Assembly: GCA_965206195.1 (NCBI GenBank)
Contig: CBDBIZ010000010.1
Coordinates: 7,501-71,500, forward strand
From: JAAOIF01 sp965206195
GTDB taxonomy: Bacteria; Pseudomonadota; Gammaproteobacteria; PS1; Pseudothioglobaceae
Length of the DNA: 64,000 nucleotides
Direction of reading: 5' to 3'
The position numbers and the translations under genes were made by a program. This document shows positions 45,301 to 59,900 of the stretch, one piece after another; the first letter of the stretch is position 1, and each line of letters opens with the position of its first letter. The notes below the pieces were generated by a model. It was given only the letters and a program-made list of their open reading frames with translations, was not told the origin of the DNA and did no database searches.

Positions 45301-46800
45301 CACTCTCAGATGACACAGGACAACACTCAGATGACATTGGATCATTCTCAGATGTTACTGAACCATTCTCATATGACACTGCACCACATTCAGAGGAAAC
45401 TAGACCACTCTATGATGAAAATGGACAACTCTCAGATGACACTGGACCACCTTCAGATGAAACTTTACCACCCTCAGATGACACTGCTCCATTTTCAGAT
45501 GATACTCCACCATTCTAAGATGACATTGGACCTCTCTCAGATGATTCTGCACCACTCTCAGATGACACTGGACCACTCTCAGATGACACTGGACCACTCT
45601 CAGATGAAACTGCACTACTATCAGATGACACTGGACCACACTCATATGACCCTGGATCAATCTCAAATGACACTGGACCATTCTCAGATGACACTGCACC
45701 ACTCTCAGATGACATTGGACCACTTTAAGATGACACTGGACCACTCTTAGATGACATTGGACCACTCTCAGACGACACTTCACCACTCTCAGATGATAAT
45801 GCACCACTCTCAGATGACACTACACCAACATCAGATGACACTGGACAACCATCAGATGATACTGCACAACTATCAGATGACACTGGACCACTCTCAAATG
45901 ACACTGCACCACTTTCAGATGACACTGGACCACACTCAGATGACACTAGATCACTCTCAGATGACACTGCACCACTCTCAGATGACACTAGACCACTCTA
46001 AGATGACACTGCACCACTCTCAGATGACACTGGACCACTCTCCTATTATACCGAATCACACTCAGATTACATTGGACAACTTTCAGATAACACTGGACCA
46101 CACTCAGATAACACTGGACCAATCTCAGATTACACTGGACCACTCTCAGATAAAACTGAACAAATCTAAGTTAACACTGGACCATTCTTAGATGAAACTG
46201 GATAACTCTCAGATGACACATCCCCACTTTCAGAATACACTGCACCACTCTCAGATGGCACTGGACCACACTCAGATGACACTGGACCACTCTAAGAAGA
46301 CACTGCACTACTCACAGATGACACTGGACCACACTCAGATGGCACTGGATCATACTCAGATGACACTTTACCATTCTCAGATAAAACTGCACCACTCTCA
46401 GATGAAACTGGACCTCTCTAAGATGACACTGGACCATTCTAAGATGACACTGGACCACTCTCAGATGACACTTCACCACTCTCAGATGACACTGCACCAC
46501 ACTCAGATGACACTGCACCACTCTCAGAAGACACTGGACAAATCTCAGATGACCATGGACCACTCTCAGATGACACTCTACCAATCTCAGATGACAATGC
46601 ACCACTCTCAGATGACACTGGACCACTCTCAGATGAAACTGAACCATTGTCAGATGGCATTGGACCATTCTCAGATGACACTGCACCATTTTCAGATGAC
46701 ACTGGACCACTCTCAGATGACACTGGACCACACTCAGATGAAACTGGACAACTCTCAGATGACACTGGACCACACTCAGATGACACTGGACCAATCTTAG
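42370..46800 (+). repeat. Right-domain higher-order unit 1 (4,431 bp)
   Basis: This unit is the best match to a full-length form. Its 43,384-45,700 portion recurs at offsets of 4,390-4,432 in unit 2, the small steps being single monomers. It contains the 20/22-bp monomer pair near 43,333-43,395. A single-base deletion at about 42,237 (GGACATTCTC for GGACCATTCTC) lies just before its start and shifts the frame between units 0 and 1. Confidence 0.84.
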
Positions 46801-48356
46801 ATGAAACTTGACCACTCTCAGATGACACTGCTCCACTCTCATATGAAACTTCACCATTCTCAGATGACACCGGTTAACTCTCAGATTACAATGGACCACT
46901 CCCAGATGACACTGGATCATTCTCAGATGACCCTGGACCATTCTAAAATGACATTGCACCACTCACAGAGGACACTGGACCACTCTAAGATGACATTTCT
47001 CCACTCTCAGATGACACTGGATCATTCCAAGATGACACTAAACCAATCTCAGATGTCAGTGCACCACTCTCAGATGTCACCGGATCACTCTTAGATGACA
47101 CTGGACCACACTCAGATGACTCTGGACCACTCTCAAATGACATTGCACCACTCTCAGATTACACCAAATCACTCACAGATGACACTGCACCACTCTCAGA
47201 TGAGACTGGACCACTCTCAGATGATACTGCGCCACTCTCAGATGACACTTGACCACAGTAATATGACACTGGATCAATGTCAGATGCCACTAGACCACTC
47301 TCAGATGACACTGCACCACTCTCAGATGACACTGGATCACTATCAGATGACACTGGACCATTCTCAGATGACACAGCACCACTCTCAGATGACACTAGAC
47401 CACTATCAGATGACACTGGACCACATTAATATCACACTGGATCACTGTCAGATGACACTATACCACTCTCAGATGACACTGCACCACTCTCAGATAACTC
47501 TGGATCACTCTCAGATGACACTGGATCACTCTCTGATGACTCTTCACCACTCTCAGATGACAATGCACCACTCTCAGATGACACTGCATCACTCTCAGAT
47601 GACACCGGAACATTCTCAGATAACACTTGACCACTCTCAGATTACACTGGACCACTCTAAGATGACACTGCACCACTTTCAGATGATTCTGGACCACTCT
47701 TAGATGACATTGCACCACTCTAAGATGACACTGGACAACTCTCAGATGTCACTGGACCATTCTCAGATGACACAGCACCACTCTCAGATGACAGTTGGAC
47801 CACTCTCAGATGAAACTGGACCACTCTCAGATGACACTGAAACACTCTCAGATGACACTGGTCCACTCTTACATAAAACTGGACCACTCACAGATGACAC
47901 TGCACCACACTCAGATGAAACTACACCACTCTCAGATGACACCGGATAACTTTCAGATTACACTGGACCACTGTCAGATGACACTAGACCATTCTCAGAT
48001 GACCCTGTACCACTCTCAGATGACATTGGACCACTCTATGATGACATTGGACCACTCTCAGATGACATTGGACCACTCTCAGATGACACTTCACCACTTT
48101 CAGATGACACTGCACCACTCTGAGATGACACTGCACCACTCTCAGATGACGCTGGTCCACTCTCAGATGATACTGCACCACTCTCAGTTGACACTGGACA
48201 ACTCTCAGATGACACTGCACCACTTTTAGATGACACTGGACCACACTCATATGTCACTGGATCACTCTCAGATGACACTGTACCACTCTGACATGACACT
48301 AGACCACTCTCAGATGACACTGGAACACTCTCAGATGACATTGGACCACTCTCAGA

Positions 48357-50561
48357 TGACACTTCACCACTTTCAGATGACACTGCACCACTCTGAAATG
48401 ACACTGCACCACTCTCATTTGAGACTGGACCACTCTCAGATGATACTGCAACACTCTCAGATGACACTGGACCACACTCATATGACACTGGATCACTCTC
48501 AGATGAAACTGGACCGTTCCCAGATGACATTGCACCATTCTCAGATGACATTGGACCACTCTAAGATGACATTGGACCACTCTCAGATGACATTGTACCA
48601 CTCTCAGACGACACTTCACCACTCTCAGATGACATTGCACCACTCTCATATGATACTGCACAACTCTCAGATGACACAGGAACACTCTCACTTGTATCTG
48701 GACTACTCTCAAATGACATTGCACCACTCTCAGATTACATCGGATCACTCTCAGACGACACTGCACCATTCTTATATGACACTGGACCACCTTAATATGA
48801 CACTGGATCACTGTCAGATGACACTAGACCACTCTCAGATGACACTACACCACTCTCAGATGATATTGGACCACTCTCAGATGACCCTGGACCACTCTCA
48901 GATGACACTGCACCTCTCGCAGATGACACTGGACCACACTCATATGACACTGGATCACACTCAGATGAAACTGGACCGTTCCCAGATGACATTGCTCCTC
49001 TCTCAGATGACATTGGACCATTCTAAGATATCACTGGACCACTCTCAGATGACATTGTACCACTCTCAGACGAAACTTCGCCACTCTCAGATGACACTGC
49101 ACCACTCTCATATGATACTGTACCACTCTCAGATGAGACTGGACCACTCTCAGATGACATTGTACCACTCTCAGACGACACTTCACCAATCTCAGATGAC
49201 ACTGCACCACTCTCAGATTACACTGCACCACTCTCAGATGACACTGGATAACTCTCAGATTATACTGCACCACTCTCAGATGACACTGGACCACTCTCAG
49301 ATGAGAGTGCACCACTTTCAGATGACACTGGACCACACTCACATGACACTGGATCAATCTCAGATGACACTGCATCACTCTCAGATGACACTAGACCACT
49401 CTAAGATGACACTGCATCACTCTCAGATGACACTGGACCACTCTCAGATTACACCGGATCACTCTCAGATAACATTTGACCACTTTCAGATGACACTGGA
49501 CAACTCTCAGATGACACTGGACCACACTCAGATGACACTAGACCACTCTCAGATGACACTAGACCACTCTAAGATGACACTAAACAACTCTCAGAAGACA
49601 CTGCACCATTCACAGATGACACTCCACCACTCTAAGATGAATCCGGATAACATTCAGATTACACTGGACCAATCTCAGATGACGCTGGACCACTATCAGA
49701 TGACACTGCACCACTCTCAGATGACACAGGACCACACTCAGATGACATTGGATCATTCTCAGATGTCACTGAACCATTCTCATATGACACTGCACCACAT
49801 TCAGAGGAAACTAGACCACTCTATGATGAAAATTGACCACTCTCAGATGACACTGGACCACCTTCAGATGAAACTTTACCACCCTCAGATGACACTGCTC
49901 CATTTTCAGATGATACTGCACCACTCTAAGATGACACTGGAGCTCTCTCAGATGATTCTGCACCACTCTCAGATGACACTGGACCACTCTCAGATGAAAC
50001 TGCACTACTATCAGATGACACTGGACCACACTCATATAACCCTGGATCAATCTCAAATGACACTGGATCATTCTCAGATGACACTGCACCACTCTCAGAT
50101 GAAATTGGACCACTTTAAGATGACACTGGACTACTCTTAGATGACATTGGACCACTCTCAGATGACACTTCACCACTCTCAGATGATAATGCACCACTCT
50201 CAGATGACACTACACCAACCTCAGATGACACTGGACCACCATCAGATGATACTGCACCACTTTCAGACGACACTGGACCACACTCAGATGACACTGGATC
50301 CCTCTCAGATGACACTGCACCACTCTCAGATGACACTAGACCACTCTAAGATGACACTGCACCACTCTCAGATGACACTGGACCACTCTCCTATTATACC
50401 GGATTACACTCAGATTACATTGGACAACTTTCAGATAACACTGGACCACACTCAGATGATACTGGACCAATCTCAGATGACAATGGACCACTCTCAGATG
50501 AAACTGAACAAATCTAAGTTGACACTGGACCATTCTTAGATGAAACTGGATAACTCTCAGA
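48357..50561 (+). repeat. 2.2-kb internal tandem duplication, first copy
   Basis: CATTTGAGACTGG at 48,415 recurs at 50,620, an offset of 2,205 bp (105 monomers). Matching landmarks hold that offset through about 49,400. By 50,115 the offset is 2,226 (106 monomers), so the second copy has gained one monomer. The boundaries are approximate to about 15 bp. Confidence 0.88.
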
Positions 50562-52787
50562 TGACACTTCACCACTTTCAGATGACACTTCACCACTCTG
50601 ATATGACACTGCACCACTCTCATTTGAGACTGGACCACTCTCAGATGATACTGCAACACTCTCAGATGACACTGGACCACACTCATATGACACTGGATCA
50701 CTCTCAGATGAAACTGGACCGTTCCCAGATGACATTGCACCATTCTCAGATGACATTGGACCACTCTAAGATGACATTGGACCACTCTCAGATGACATTG
50801 TACCACTCTCAGACGACACTTCACCACTCTCAGATGACATTGCACCACTCTCATATGATACTGCACCACTCTCAGATGACACAGGAACACTCTCACTTGA
50901 CTCTGGACTACTCTCAAATGACATTGCACCACTCTCAGATTACATCGGATCACTCTCAGACGACACTGCACCATTCTTATATGACACTGGACCACCTTAA
51001 TATGACACTGGATCACTGTCAGATGACACTAGACCACTCTCAGATGACACTACACCACTCTCAGATGATATTGGACCACTCTCAGATGACCCTGGACCAC
51101 TCTCAGATGACACTGCACCACTCGCAGATGACACTGGACCACACTCATATGACACTGGATCACACTCAGATGAAACTGGACCGTTCCCAGATGACATTGC
51201 TCCTCTCTCAGATGACATTGGACCATTCTAAGATATCACTGGACCACTCTCAGATGACATTGTACTACTCTCAGACGAAACTTCGCCACTCTCAGATGAC
51301 ACTGCACCACTCTCATATGATACTGCACCACTCTCAGATGACACTGGACCACTCTCAGATGACATTGTACCACTCTCAGACGACACTTCACCAATCTCAG
51401 ATGATACTGCACCACTCTCAGATTAAACTGCACCACTCTCAGATGACACTGGACAACTCTCAGATTATACTACACCACTCTCAGATGACACTGGACCACT
51501 CTCAGATGACAGTGCACCACTTTCAGATGACACTGGACCACACTCACATGACACTGGATCAATCTCAGATGACACTGCATCACTCTCAGATGACACTAGA
51601 CCACTCTAAGATGACACTGCATCACTCTCAGATGACACTGGACCACTCTCAGATTACACCGGATCACTCTCAGATAACATTTGACCACTTTCTGATGACA
51701 CTGGACAACTCTCAGATGACACTGGACCACACTCAGATGACACTAGACCACTCTCAGATGACACTAGACCACTCTAAGATGACACTAAACAACTCTCAGA
51801 AGACACTGCACCATTCACAGATGACACTCCACCACTCTAAGATAAATCCGGATAACATTCAGATTACACTGGACCAATCTCAGATGACGCTGGACCACTA
51901 TCAGATGACACTGCACCACTCTCAGATGACACAGGACCACACTCAGATGACATTGGATCATTCTCAGATGTCACTGAACCATTCTCATATGACACTGCAC
52001 CACATTCAGAGGAAACTAGACCACTCTATGATGAAAATTGACCACTCTCAGATGACACTGGACCACCTTCAGATGAAACTTTACCACCCTCAGATGAAAC
52101 TGCTCCATTTTCAGATGATACTGCACCACTCTAAGATGACACTGGAGCTCTCTCAGATGATTCTGCACCACTCTCAGATGACACTGGACCACTCTCAGAT
52201 GACACTGGACCACTCTCAGATGAAACTGCACTACTATCAGATGACACTGGACCACACTCATATAACCCTGGATCAATCTCAAATGACACTGGACCATTCT
52301 CAGATGACACTGCACCACTCTCAGATGACATTGGACCACTTTAAGATGACACTGGACTACTCTTAGATGACATTGGACCACTCTCAGACGACACTTCACC
52401 ACTCTCAGATGATAATGCACCACTCTCAGATGACACTACACCAACCTCAGATGACACTGGACCACCATCAGATGATACTGCACCACTTTCAGACGACACT
52501 GGACCACACTCAGATGACACTGGATCCCTCTCAGATGACACTGCACCACTCTCAGATGACACTAGACCACTCTAAGATGACACTGCACCACTCTCAGATG
52601 ACACTGGACCACTCTCCTATTATACCGGATTACACTCAGATTACATTGGACAACTTTCAGATAACACTGGACCACACTCAGATGATACTGGACCAATCTC
52701 AGATGACACTGGACCACTCTCAGATGAAACTGAACAACTCTAAGTTGACACTGGACCATTCTTAGATGAAACTGGATAACTCTCAGA
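50562..52787 (+). repeat. 2.2-kb internal tandem duplication, second copy
   Basis: This is a head-to-tail copy of the preceding 2.2 kb. The left junction is recognisable because GGATAACTCTCAGATGACAC, which elsewhere continues into ATCCCCACTTTCAG (52,793 and 46,222), here continues into TTCACCACTTTCAG at about 50,565. The two copies differ at few positions by eye. Confidence 0.87.
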
Positions 52788-53374
52788 TGACACATCCCCA
52801 CTTTCAGAATACACTGCACCACTCTCAGATGGCACTGGACCACACTAAGATGACACTGGACCACTCTAAGAAGACACTGCACTACTCACAGATGACACTG
52901 GACCACACTCAGATGGCACTGGATCATTCTCAGATGACACTTTACCATTCTCAGAAAAAACTGCACCACTCTCAGATGAAACTGGACCTCTCTAAGATGA
53001 CACTGGACCATTCTAAGATGACACTGGACCACTCTCAGATGACACTTCACCACTCTCAGATGACACTGCACCACACTCAGATGACACTGCACCACTCTCA
53101 GAAGACACTGGACAAATCTCAGATGACCATGGACCACTCTCAGATGACACTCTACCAATCTCAGATGACAATGGACCACTCTCAGATGACACTGGACCAC
53201 TCTCAGATGAAACTGAACCATTCTCAGATGGCATTGGACCATTCTCAGATGACACTGCAACATTTTCAGATGACACTGGACCACTCTCAGATGACACTGG
53301 ACCACACTCAGATGAAACTGGACAACTCTCAGATGACACTGGACCACACTCAGATGACACTGGACCAATCTTAG

Positions 53375-56300
53375 ATGAAACTTGACCACTCTCAGATGAC
53401 ACTGCTCCACTCTCATATGAAACTTCACCATTCTCAGATGACACCGGTTAACTTTCAGATTACACTGGACCACTCCCAGATGACACTGGATCATTCTCAG
53501 ATGACCCTGGACCATTCTAAAATGACATTGCACCACTCACAGAGGACACTGGACCACTCTAAGATGACATTTCTCCATTCTCAGATGACACTGGATCATT
53601 CCAAGATGACACTAAACCAATCTCAGATGTCAGTGCACCACTCTCAGATGTCACCGGATCACTCTCAAATGACACTGGACCACACTCAGATGACTCTGGA
53701 CCACTCTCAAATGACATTGCACCACTCTCAGATTACACCAAATCACTCACAGATGACACTGCACCACTCTCAGATGAGACTGGACCACTCTCAGATGATA
53801 CTGCGCCACTCTCAGATGACACTTGACCACATTAATATGACACTGGATCAATGTCAGATGCCACTAGACCATTCTCAGATGACACTGCACCACTCTCAGA
53901 TAACTCTGGATCATTCTCAGATGACACTGGATCACTCTCTGATGACTCTTCACCACTCTCAGATGACAATGCACCACTCTCAGATGACGCTGGTCCACTC
54001 TCAGATGATACTGCACCACTCTCAGTTGACACTGGACAACTCTCAGATGAGACTGCACCACTTTTAGATGACACTGGACCACACTCATATGTCACTGGAT
54101 CACTCTCAGATGACACTGTACCACTCTGAGATGACACTAGATCACTCTCAGATGACACTCGACCAATCTCAGATGACATTGGACCACTCTCAGATGACAC
54201 TTAACCACTTTCAGATGACACTGCACCACTCTGAGATGACACTGCACCACTCTCATTTGAGACTGGACCACTCTCAGATGATACTGCACCACTCTCAGAT
54301 GACACTGGACCACACTCATATGACACTGGATCACTCTCAGATGAAACTGGACCGTTCCCAGATGACATTGCACCACTCTCAGATGACATTGGACCACTTT
54401 AAGATGACACTGGACCACTCTCAGATGACATTGTACCAATCTCAGACGACACTTCACCACTCTCAGATGACACTGCACCACTCTCATATGATACTGCACT
54501 ACTCTCAAATGACACAGGAACACTCTCAGATGACTCTGGACTACTCTCAAATGACATTGCACCACTCTCAGATTACATCGGATCATTCTCAGACGACACT
54601 GCACCATTCTTATATGACACTGGACCACCTTAATATGACACTGGATCACTGTCAGATGACACTAGACCTCTCTCAGATGACACTACACCACTCTCAGATG
54701 ATATTGGACCACTCTCAGATGACCCTGGACCACTCTCAGATGACACTGCACCACTCGCAGATGACACTGGACCACACTCATATGACTCTGGATCACTCTC
54801 AGATGAAACTGGACCGTTCCCAGATGACATTGCTCCACTCTCAGATGACATTGGACCATTCTAAGATATCACTGGACCACTCTCAGATGACATTGTACCA
54901 CTCTCAGACGAAACTTCGCCACTCTCAGATGACACTGCACCACTCTCATATGATACTGCACCACTCTCAGATGACACTGGACCACTCTCAGATGACATTG
55001 TACTACTCTCAGACGACACTTAACCACTCCCAGATGACACTGCACCACTCTCAGATTAAACTGCAAAACTCTCAGATGACACTGGACAACTCTCTGATTA
55101 TACTGCACCGCTCTCAGATGACACTGGACCACTCTCAGAACACAGTGCACCACTTTCAGATGACACTGGACCACACTCACATGACACTGGATCAATCTCA
55201 GATGACACTGCATCACTCTCAGATGACACTAGACCACTCTCAGATTACACCGGATCACTCTCAGATTACATTTGACCACTTTCAGATGACACTGGACAAC
55301 TCTCAGATGACACTGGACCACACTCAGATGACACTAGACCACTCTCAGATGACACTGGACCACTCTAAGATGACAATAAACAACACTCAGAAGACACTGC
55401 ACCATTCCCAGATGACACTCCACCACTCTCAGATGAATCCGGATAACATTCAGATTAGACTGGACCAATCTCAGATGACGCTGGACCACTATCAGATGAC
55501 ACTGCACCACTCTCAGATGACACAGGAACACACTCAGATGACATTGGATCATTCTCAGATGTCACTGAACCATTCTCATATGACACTGCACCACATTCAG
55601 AGGAAACTAGACCACTCTATGATGAAAATGGACCACTCTCAGATGACACTGGACCACCTTCAGATGAAACTTTACCACCCTCAGATGACACTGCTCCATT
55701 TTCAGATGATACTGCACCAATCTAAGATGACACTGGACCTCTCTCAGATGATTCTGCACCACTCTCAGATGACACTGGACCACTCTCAGATGACACTGGA
55801 CCACTCTCAGATGAAACTGCACTACTATCAGATGACACTGGACCACACTCATATGACCCTGGATCAATCTCAAATGACACTGGACCATTCTCAGTTGACA
55901 CTGCACCACTCTCAGATGACATTGGACCACTTTAAGATGACACTGGACCACTCTTAAATGACATTGGACCATTCTAAGACGACACCACCACTCTCAGATG
56001 ATAATGCACCACTCTCAGATGACACTACACCAACCTCAGATGACACTGGACCACCATCAGATGATACTGCACAACTCTCAGATGACACTGGACCACTCTC
56101 AAATGACACTGCACCACTTTCAGATGTCACTGGACCACACTCAGATGACACTGGATCACTCTAAGATGACACTGCACCACTCTCAGATGACACTAGACCA
56201 CTCTAAGATGACACTGCACCACTCTCAGATGACACTGGACCACTCTCCTATTGTACCGGATCACACTCAGATTACATTGGACAACTTTCAGATAACACTG

Positions 56301-56961
56301 GACCACACTCAGATGATACTGGAGCAATCTCAGATGACACTGGACCACTCTCAGATGAAACTGGATAACTCTCAGATGACACAGCCCCACTTTAAGAATA
56401 AACTGCACCACTCAGATGGCACTGGACCACACTCAGATGACACTGGACCACTCTAAGAAGACACTGCACTACTCACAGATGACACTGGACCACACTCAGA
56501 TGGCACTGGATCATTCTCAGATGACACTTTACCATTCTCAGATAAAACTGCACCACTCTCAGATGAAACTGGACCTCTCTAAGATGACACTGGACCATTC
56601 TAAGATGACACTGGACCACTCTCAGATGACACTTCACCACTCTCAGATGACACTGCACCACACTCAGATGACACTGCACCACTCTCAGAAGACACTGGAC
56701 AAATCTCAGATGACCATGGACCACTCTCAGATGACAATCTACCAATCTCAGATGACAATGGACCACTCTCAGATGACACTGGACCACTCTCAGATGAAAC
56801 TGAACCATTCTCAGATGGCATTGGACCATTATCAGATGACACTGCACCATTTTCAGATGACACTGGACCATTCTCAGATGACACTGGACCACACTCAGAT
56901 GAAACTGGACAACTCTCAGATGACACTGGACCACACTCAGATGACACTGGACCAATCTTAG
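53375..56961 (+). repeat. Right-domain higher-order unit 3, shortened (3,587 bp)
   Basis: The unit opens like unit 2. Within 53,850-54,050 it skips 736 bp present in unit 2, seen as a change in offset from 6,574 to 5,838. After that it follows the unit 2 order to the end. It has a single version of the 2.2-kb block. Small deletions near 55,985 (GACGACACCACCACTC) and 56,411 break the monomer register. Confidence 0.82.
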
Positions 56962-59900
56962 ATGAAACTTGACCACTCTCAGATGACACTGCTCCACTCT
57001 CATATGAAACTTCACCAATCTCAGATGACACCGGTTAACTCTCAGATTACACTGGACCACTCCCAGATGACACTGGATCATTCTCAGATGACCCTGGACC
57101 ATTCTAAAATGACATTGCACCACTCACAGAGGACACTGGACCACTTTAAGATGACATTTCTCCACTCTCAGATGACACTGGATCATTCCAAGATGACACT
57201 AAACCAATCTCAGATGTCAGTGCAACACTCTAAGATGTCACCGGATCACTCTCAGATGACACTGGACCACACTCAGATGACTCTGGACCACTCTCAAATG
57301 ACATTGCACCACTCTCAGATTACACCAAATCACTCACAGATGACACTGCACCACTCTCAGATGAGACTGGACCACTCTCAGATGATACTGCACCACCCTC
57401 AGATGACACTTGACCACATTAATATGAGACTGGATCAATGTCAGATGCCACTAGACCACTCTCAGATGACACTGCACCACTCTCAGATGACACTAGATCA
57501 CTATCAGATGACACTGGACCATTCTCAGATGACACAGCACCACTCTCAGATGACACTAGACCATTATCAGATGACACTGGACCACATTAATATCACACTG
57601 GATCACTGTCAGATGACACTATACCACTCTCAGATGACACTGCACCACTCTCAGATAACTCTGGATCACTCTCAGATGACACTGGATCACTCTCTGATGA
57701 CTCTTCACCACTCTCAGATGACAATGCACCACTCTCAGATGACACTGCATCACTCTCAGATGACACCGGAACACTCTCAGATAACACTTGACCACTCTCA
57801 GATTACACTGGACCACTCTAAGATGACACTGCACCACTTTCAGATGATTCTGGACCACTCTTAGATGACATTGCACCACTCTCAGATGACACTGGGCAAC
57901 TCTCAGATGTCACTGGACCATTCTCAGATGACACAGCACCACTCTTAGATGACACTGGACCACTCTCAGATGAAACCAGACCACTCTCTGATGGATTGGA
58001 CCACTTTCAGATGACACTGGACATCTCTCAGATGAGAGTTGGACCACTCTCAGATGAAACTGGACCACTCTCAGATGACACTGAAAAACTCTCAGATGAC
58101 ACTGGTCCACTCTTACATAAAACTGGACCACTCACAGATGACACTGCACCACTCTCAGATGACACCAAATAACTTTCAGATTACACTGGACCACTCTCAG
58201 ATGACACTAGACCATTCTCAGATGATCCTGTACCACTCTCAGATGACATTGGACCACTCTAAGAAGACACTGGACCACTCTCAGATGACATTGGACCAAT
58301 CTCAGATGACACTTCACCACTTTCAGATGACACTGCACCACTCTGAGATGACACTGCACCACTCTCAGATGACGCTGGTCCACTCTCAGATGATACTGCA
58401 CCACTCTCAGTTGACACTGGACAACTCTTAGATGACACTGCACGACTTTTAGATGAAACTGGACCACACTCATATATCACTGGATCACTCTCAGATGACA
58501 CTGTACCACTCTCAGATGACACTAGACCACTCTAAGATGAAACCGCACCAATCTCAGATGACATTGGACCATTCTCAGATGACACCAGATCTCTTTCAGA
58601 TAACATTGGACCACTTTGAGATGACACTGGACTTTTCTCAGATGACTGTGGACCACACTCAAATGAGACTGAACCACTCTCAGATGACACTGGACCACTC
58701 TCAGATGAAACTGCAAAACTCTCAGATTACACTGGACCACACTCAGATGACACTGGATCACTCTCAGATGACACTGTACCATTCTCAGATGAAACTTCAC
58801 CACTCTAAGATGACACTGGACCATTATATGATGACACTGGACTACTCTCAGATGATCCTGCACCACTCTCAGATGACACTGGACCACTCTCAGATGACAC
58901 TGCACCACTTTCATATGACACTGGACCAAACTCAGATGATGCTGGATAACTTTCAGATGACACTGCACCACTCTCTGATGACACTAGACCACTCTAAGGT
59001 GACACTGCACCACACTCAGATGACACTGGACCACTTTTAGGTGACACTGGATAAGTCTCAGATAAAATTGGACCACTTTCAGATGACACTGGACAACTCT
59101 AAGATGACACTGTCCAACACTCAGATGACACTGGACCATTCTCAGACGACACTGGACAACTCTCATATGACACTGCACAATTCTCAGATCGCACTGGACC
59201 AGTCTCAGATGAAACTGGACCACTCTTAGATGAAACTAAACAACTCTCAGATGAAACTGCCCCACTCTCAGAATACACTGCACCACTCTCAGTTAACACT
59301 GGACCACTCTAAGATGACACTGGACAACTCTCAGACGACACTGCACCACTCTCAGATTACACTGGACCACTCTCTGAAGACATTACTCCAATCTCAGATG
59401 ACACAGGATCACTCTAAGAAGACACTACACATATCTCAGACGACATTGCACCACTCTAAAATGACACCGGATCACTCTCAGATGACAATGGACCATTCTC
59501 AAAAGACATTGCACCACACTCAGATGACACCGGATCACTCTCAGATGACACTGCACCACTCTCATTTGAGACTGGACCACTCTCAGATGATACTGCACCA
59601 CTCTCAGAAGACACTGGACCACATTAATATGACACTGGATCATTGTCAGATGACACTAGACCACTCTCAGATTACATTGCACCTTTCTCAGATGACACTG
59701 GATCACTCTCAGATGACACTTGACCACTCTCAGATGACACGGGACCATTCTCAGATGACACTGGACAAATCTCAGATGAAAGTGCACCACTCTCAGATGA
59801 CACTGGACCACTCTCAAATGAGACAGGACCACACTAAGATGTCACTGGGGAAATCTCAGACAACACTGCAACACTCTCAGATGACACCGTAAAACTCTCA

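Larger units (their letters stand above)
46801..53374 (+). repeat. Right-domain higher-order unit 2, enlarged by an internal duplication (6,574 bp)
   Basis: This is unit 1-like sequence with a tandem 2.2-kb duplication at about 48,357-52,787, which explains its extra length. Its 46,801-47,950 part matches 42,370-43,540 with small monomer-number differences. It also contains the longest repeat-derived open frames in the window, which I do not regard as genes. Confidence 0.84.

Noticed and set aside
48230..50140. 636-codon + strand open frame of MTLDHSQ heptads, the longest frame in the window, as a gene
   Set aside because: It begins at an ordinary repeat ATG after the previous frame interruption and ends at a CAG-to-TAG change. 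The same region is open in other frames and on the other strand. There is no non-repeat domain, signal sequence, intron boundary or promoter.
50540..52366. 608-codon + strand frame as a paralogous gene of the 636-codon frame
   Set aside because: The similarity is explained by the 2.2-kb tandem duplication of satellite DNA. The frame has no feature beyond the monomer.
54068..55957. 629-codon + strand frame as a third paralogue
   Set aside because: It is the same higher-order block again, bounded by TAG and TAA in repeat monomers.
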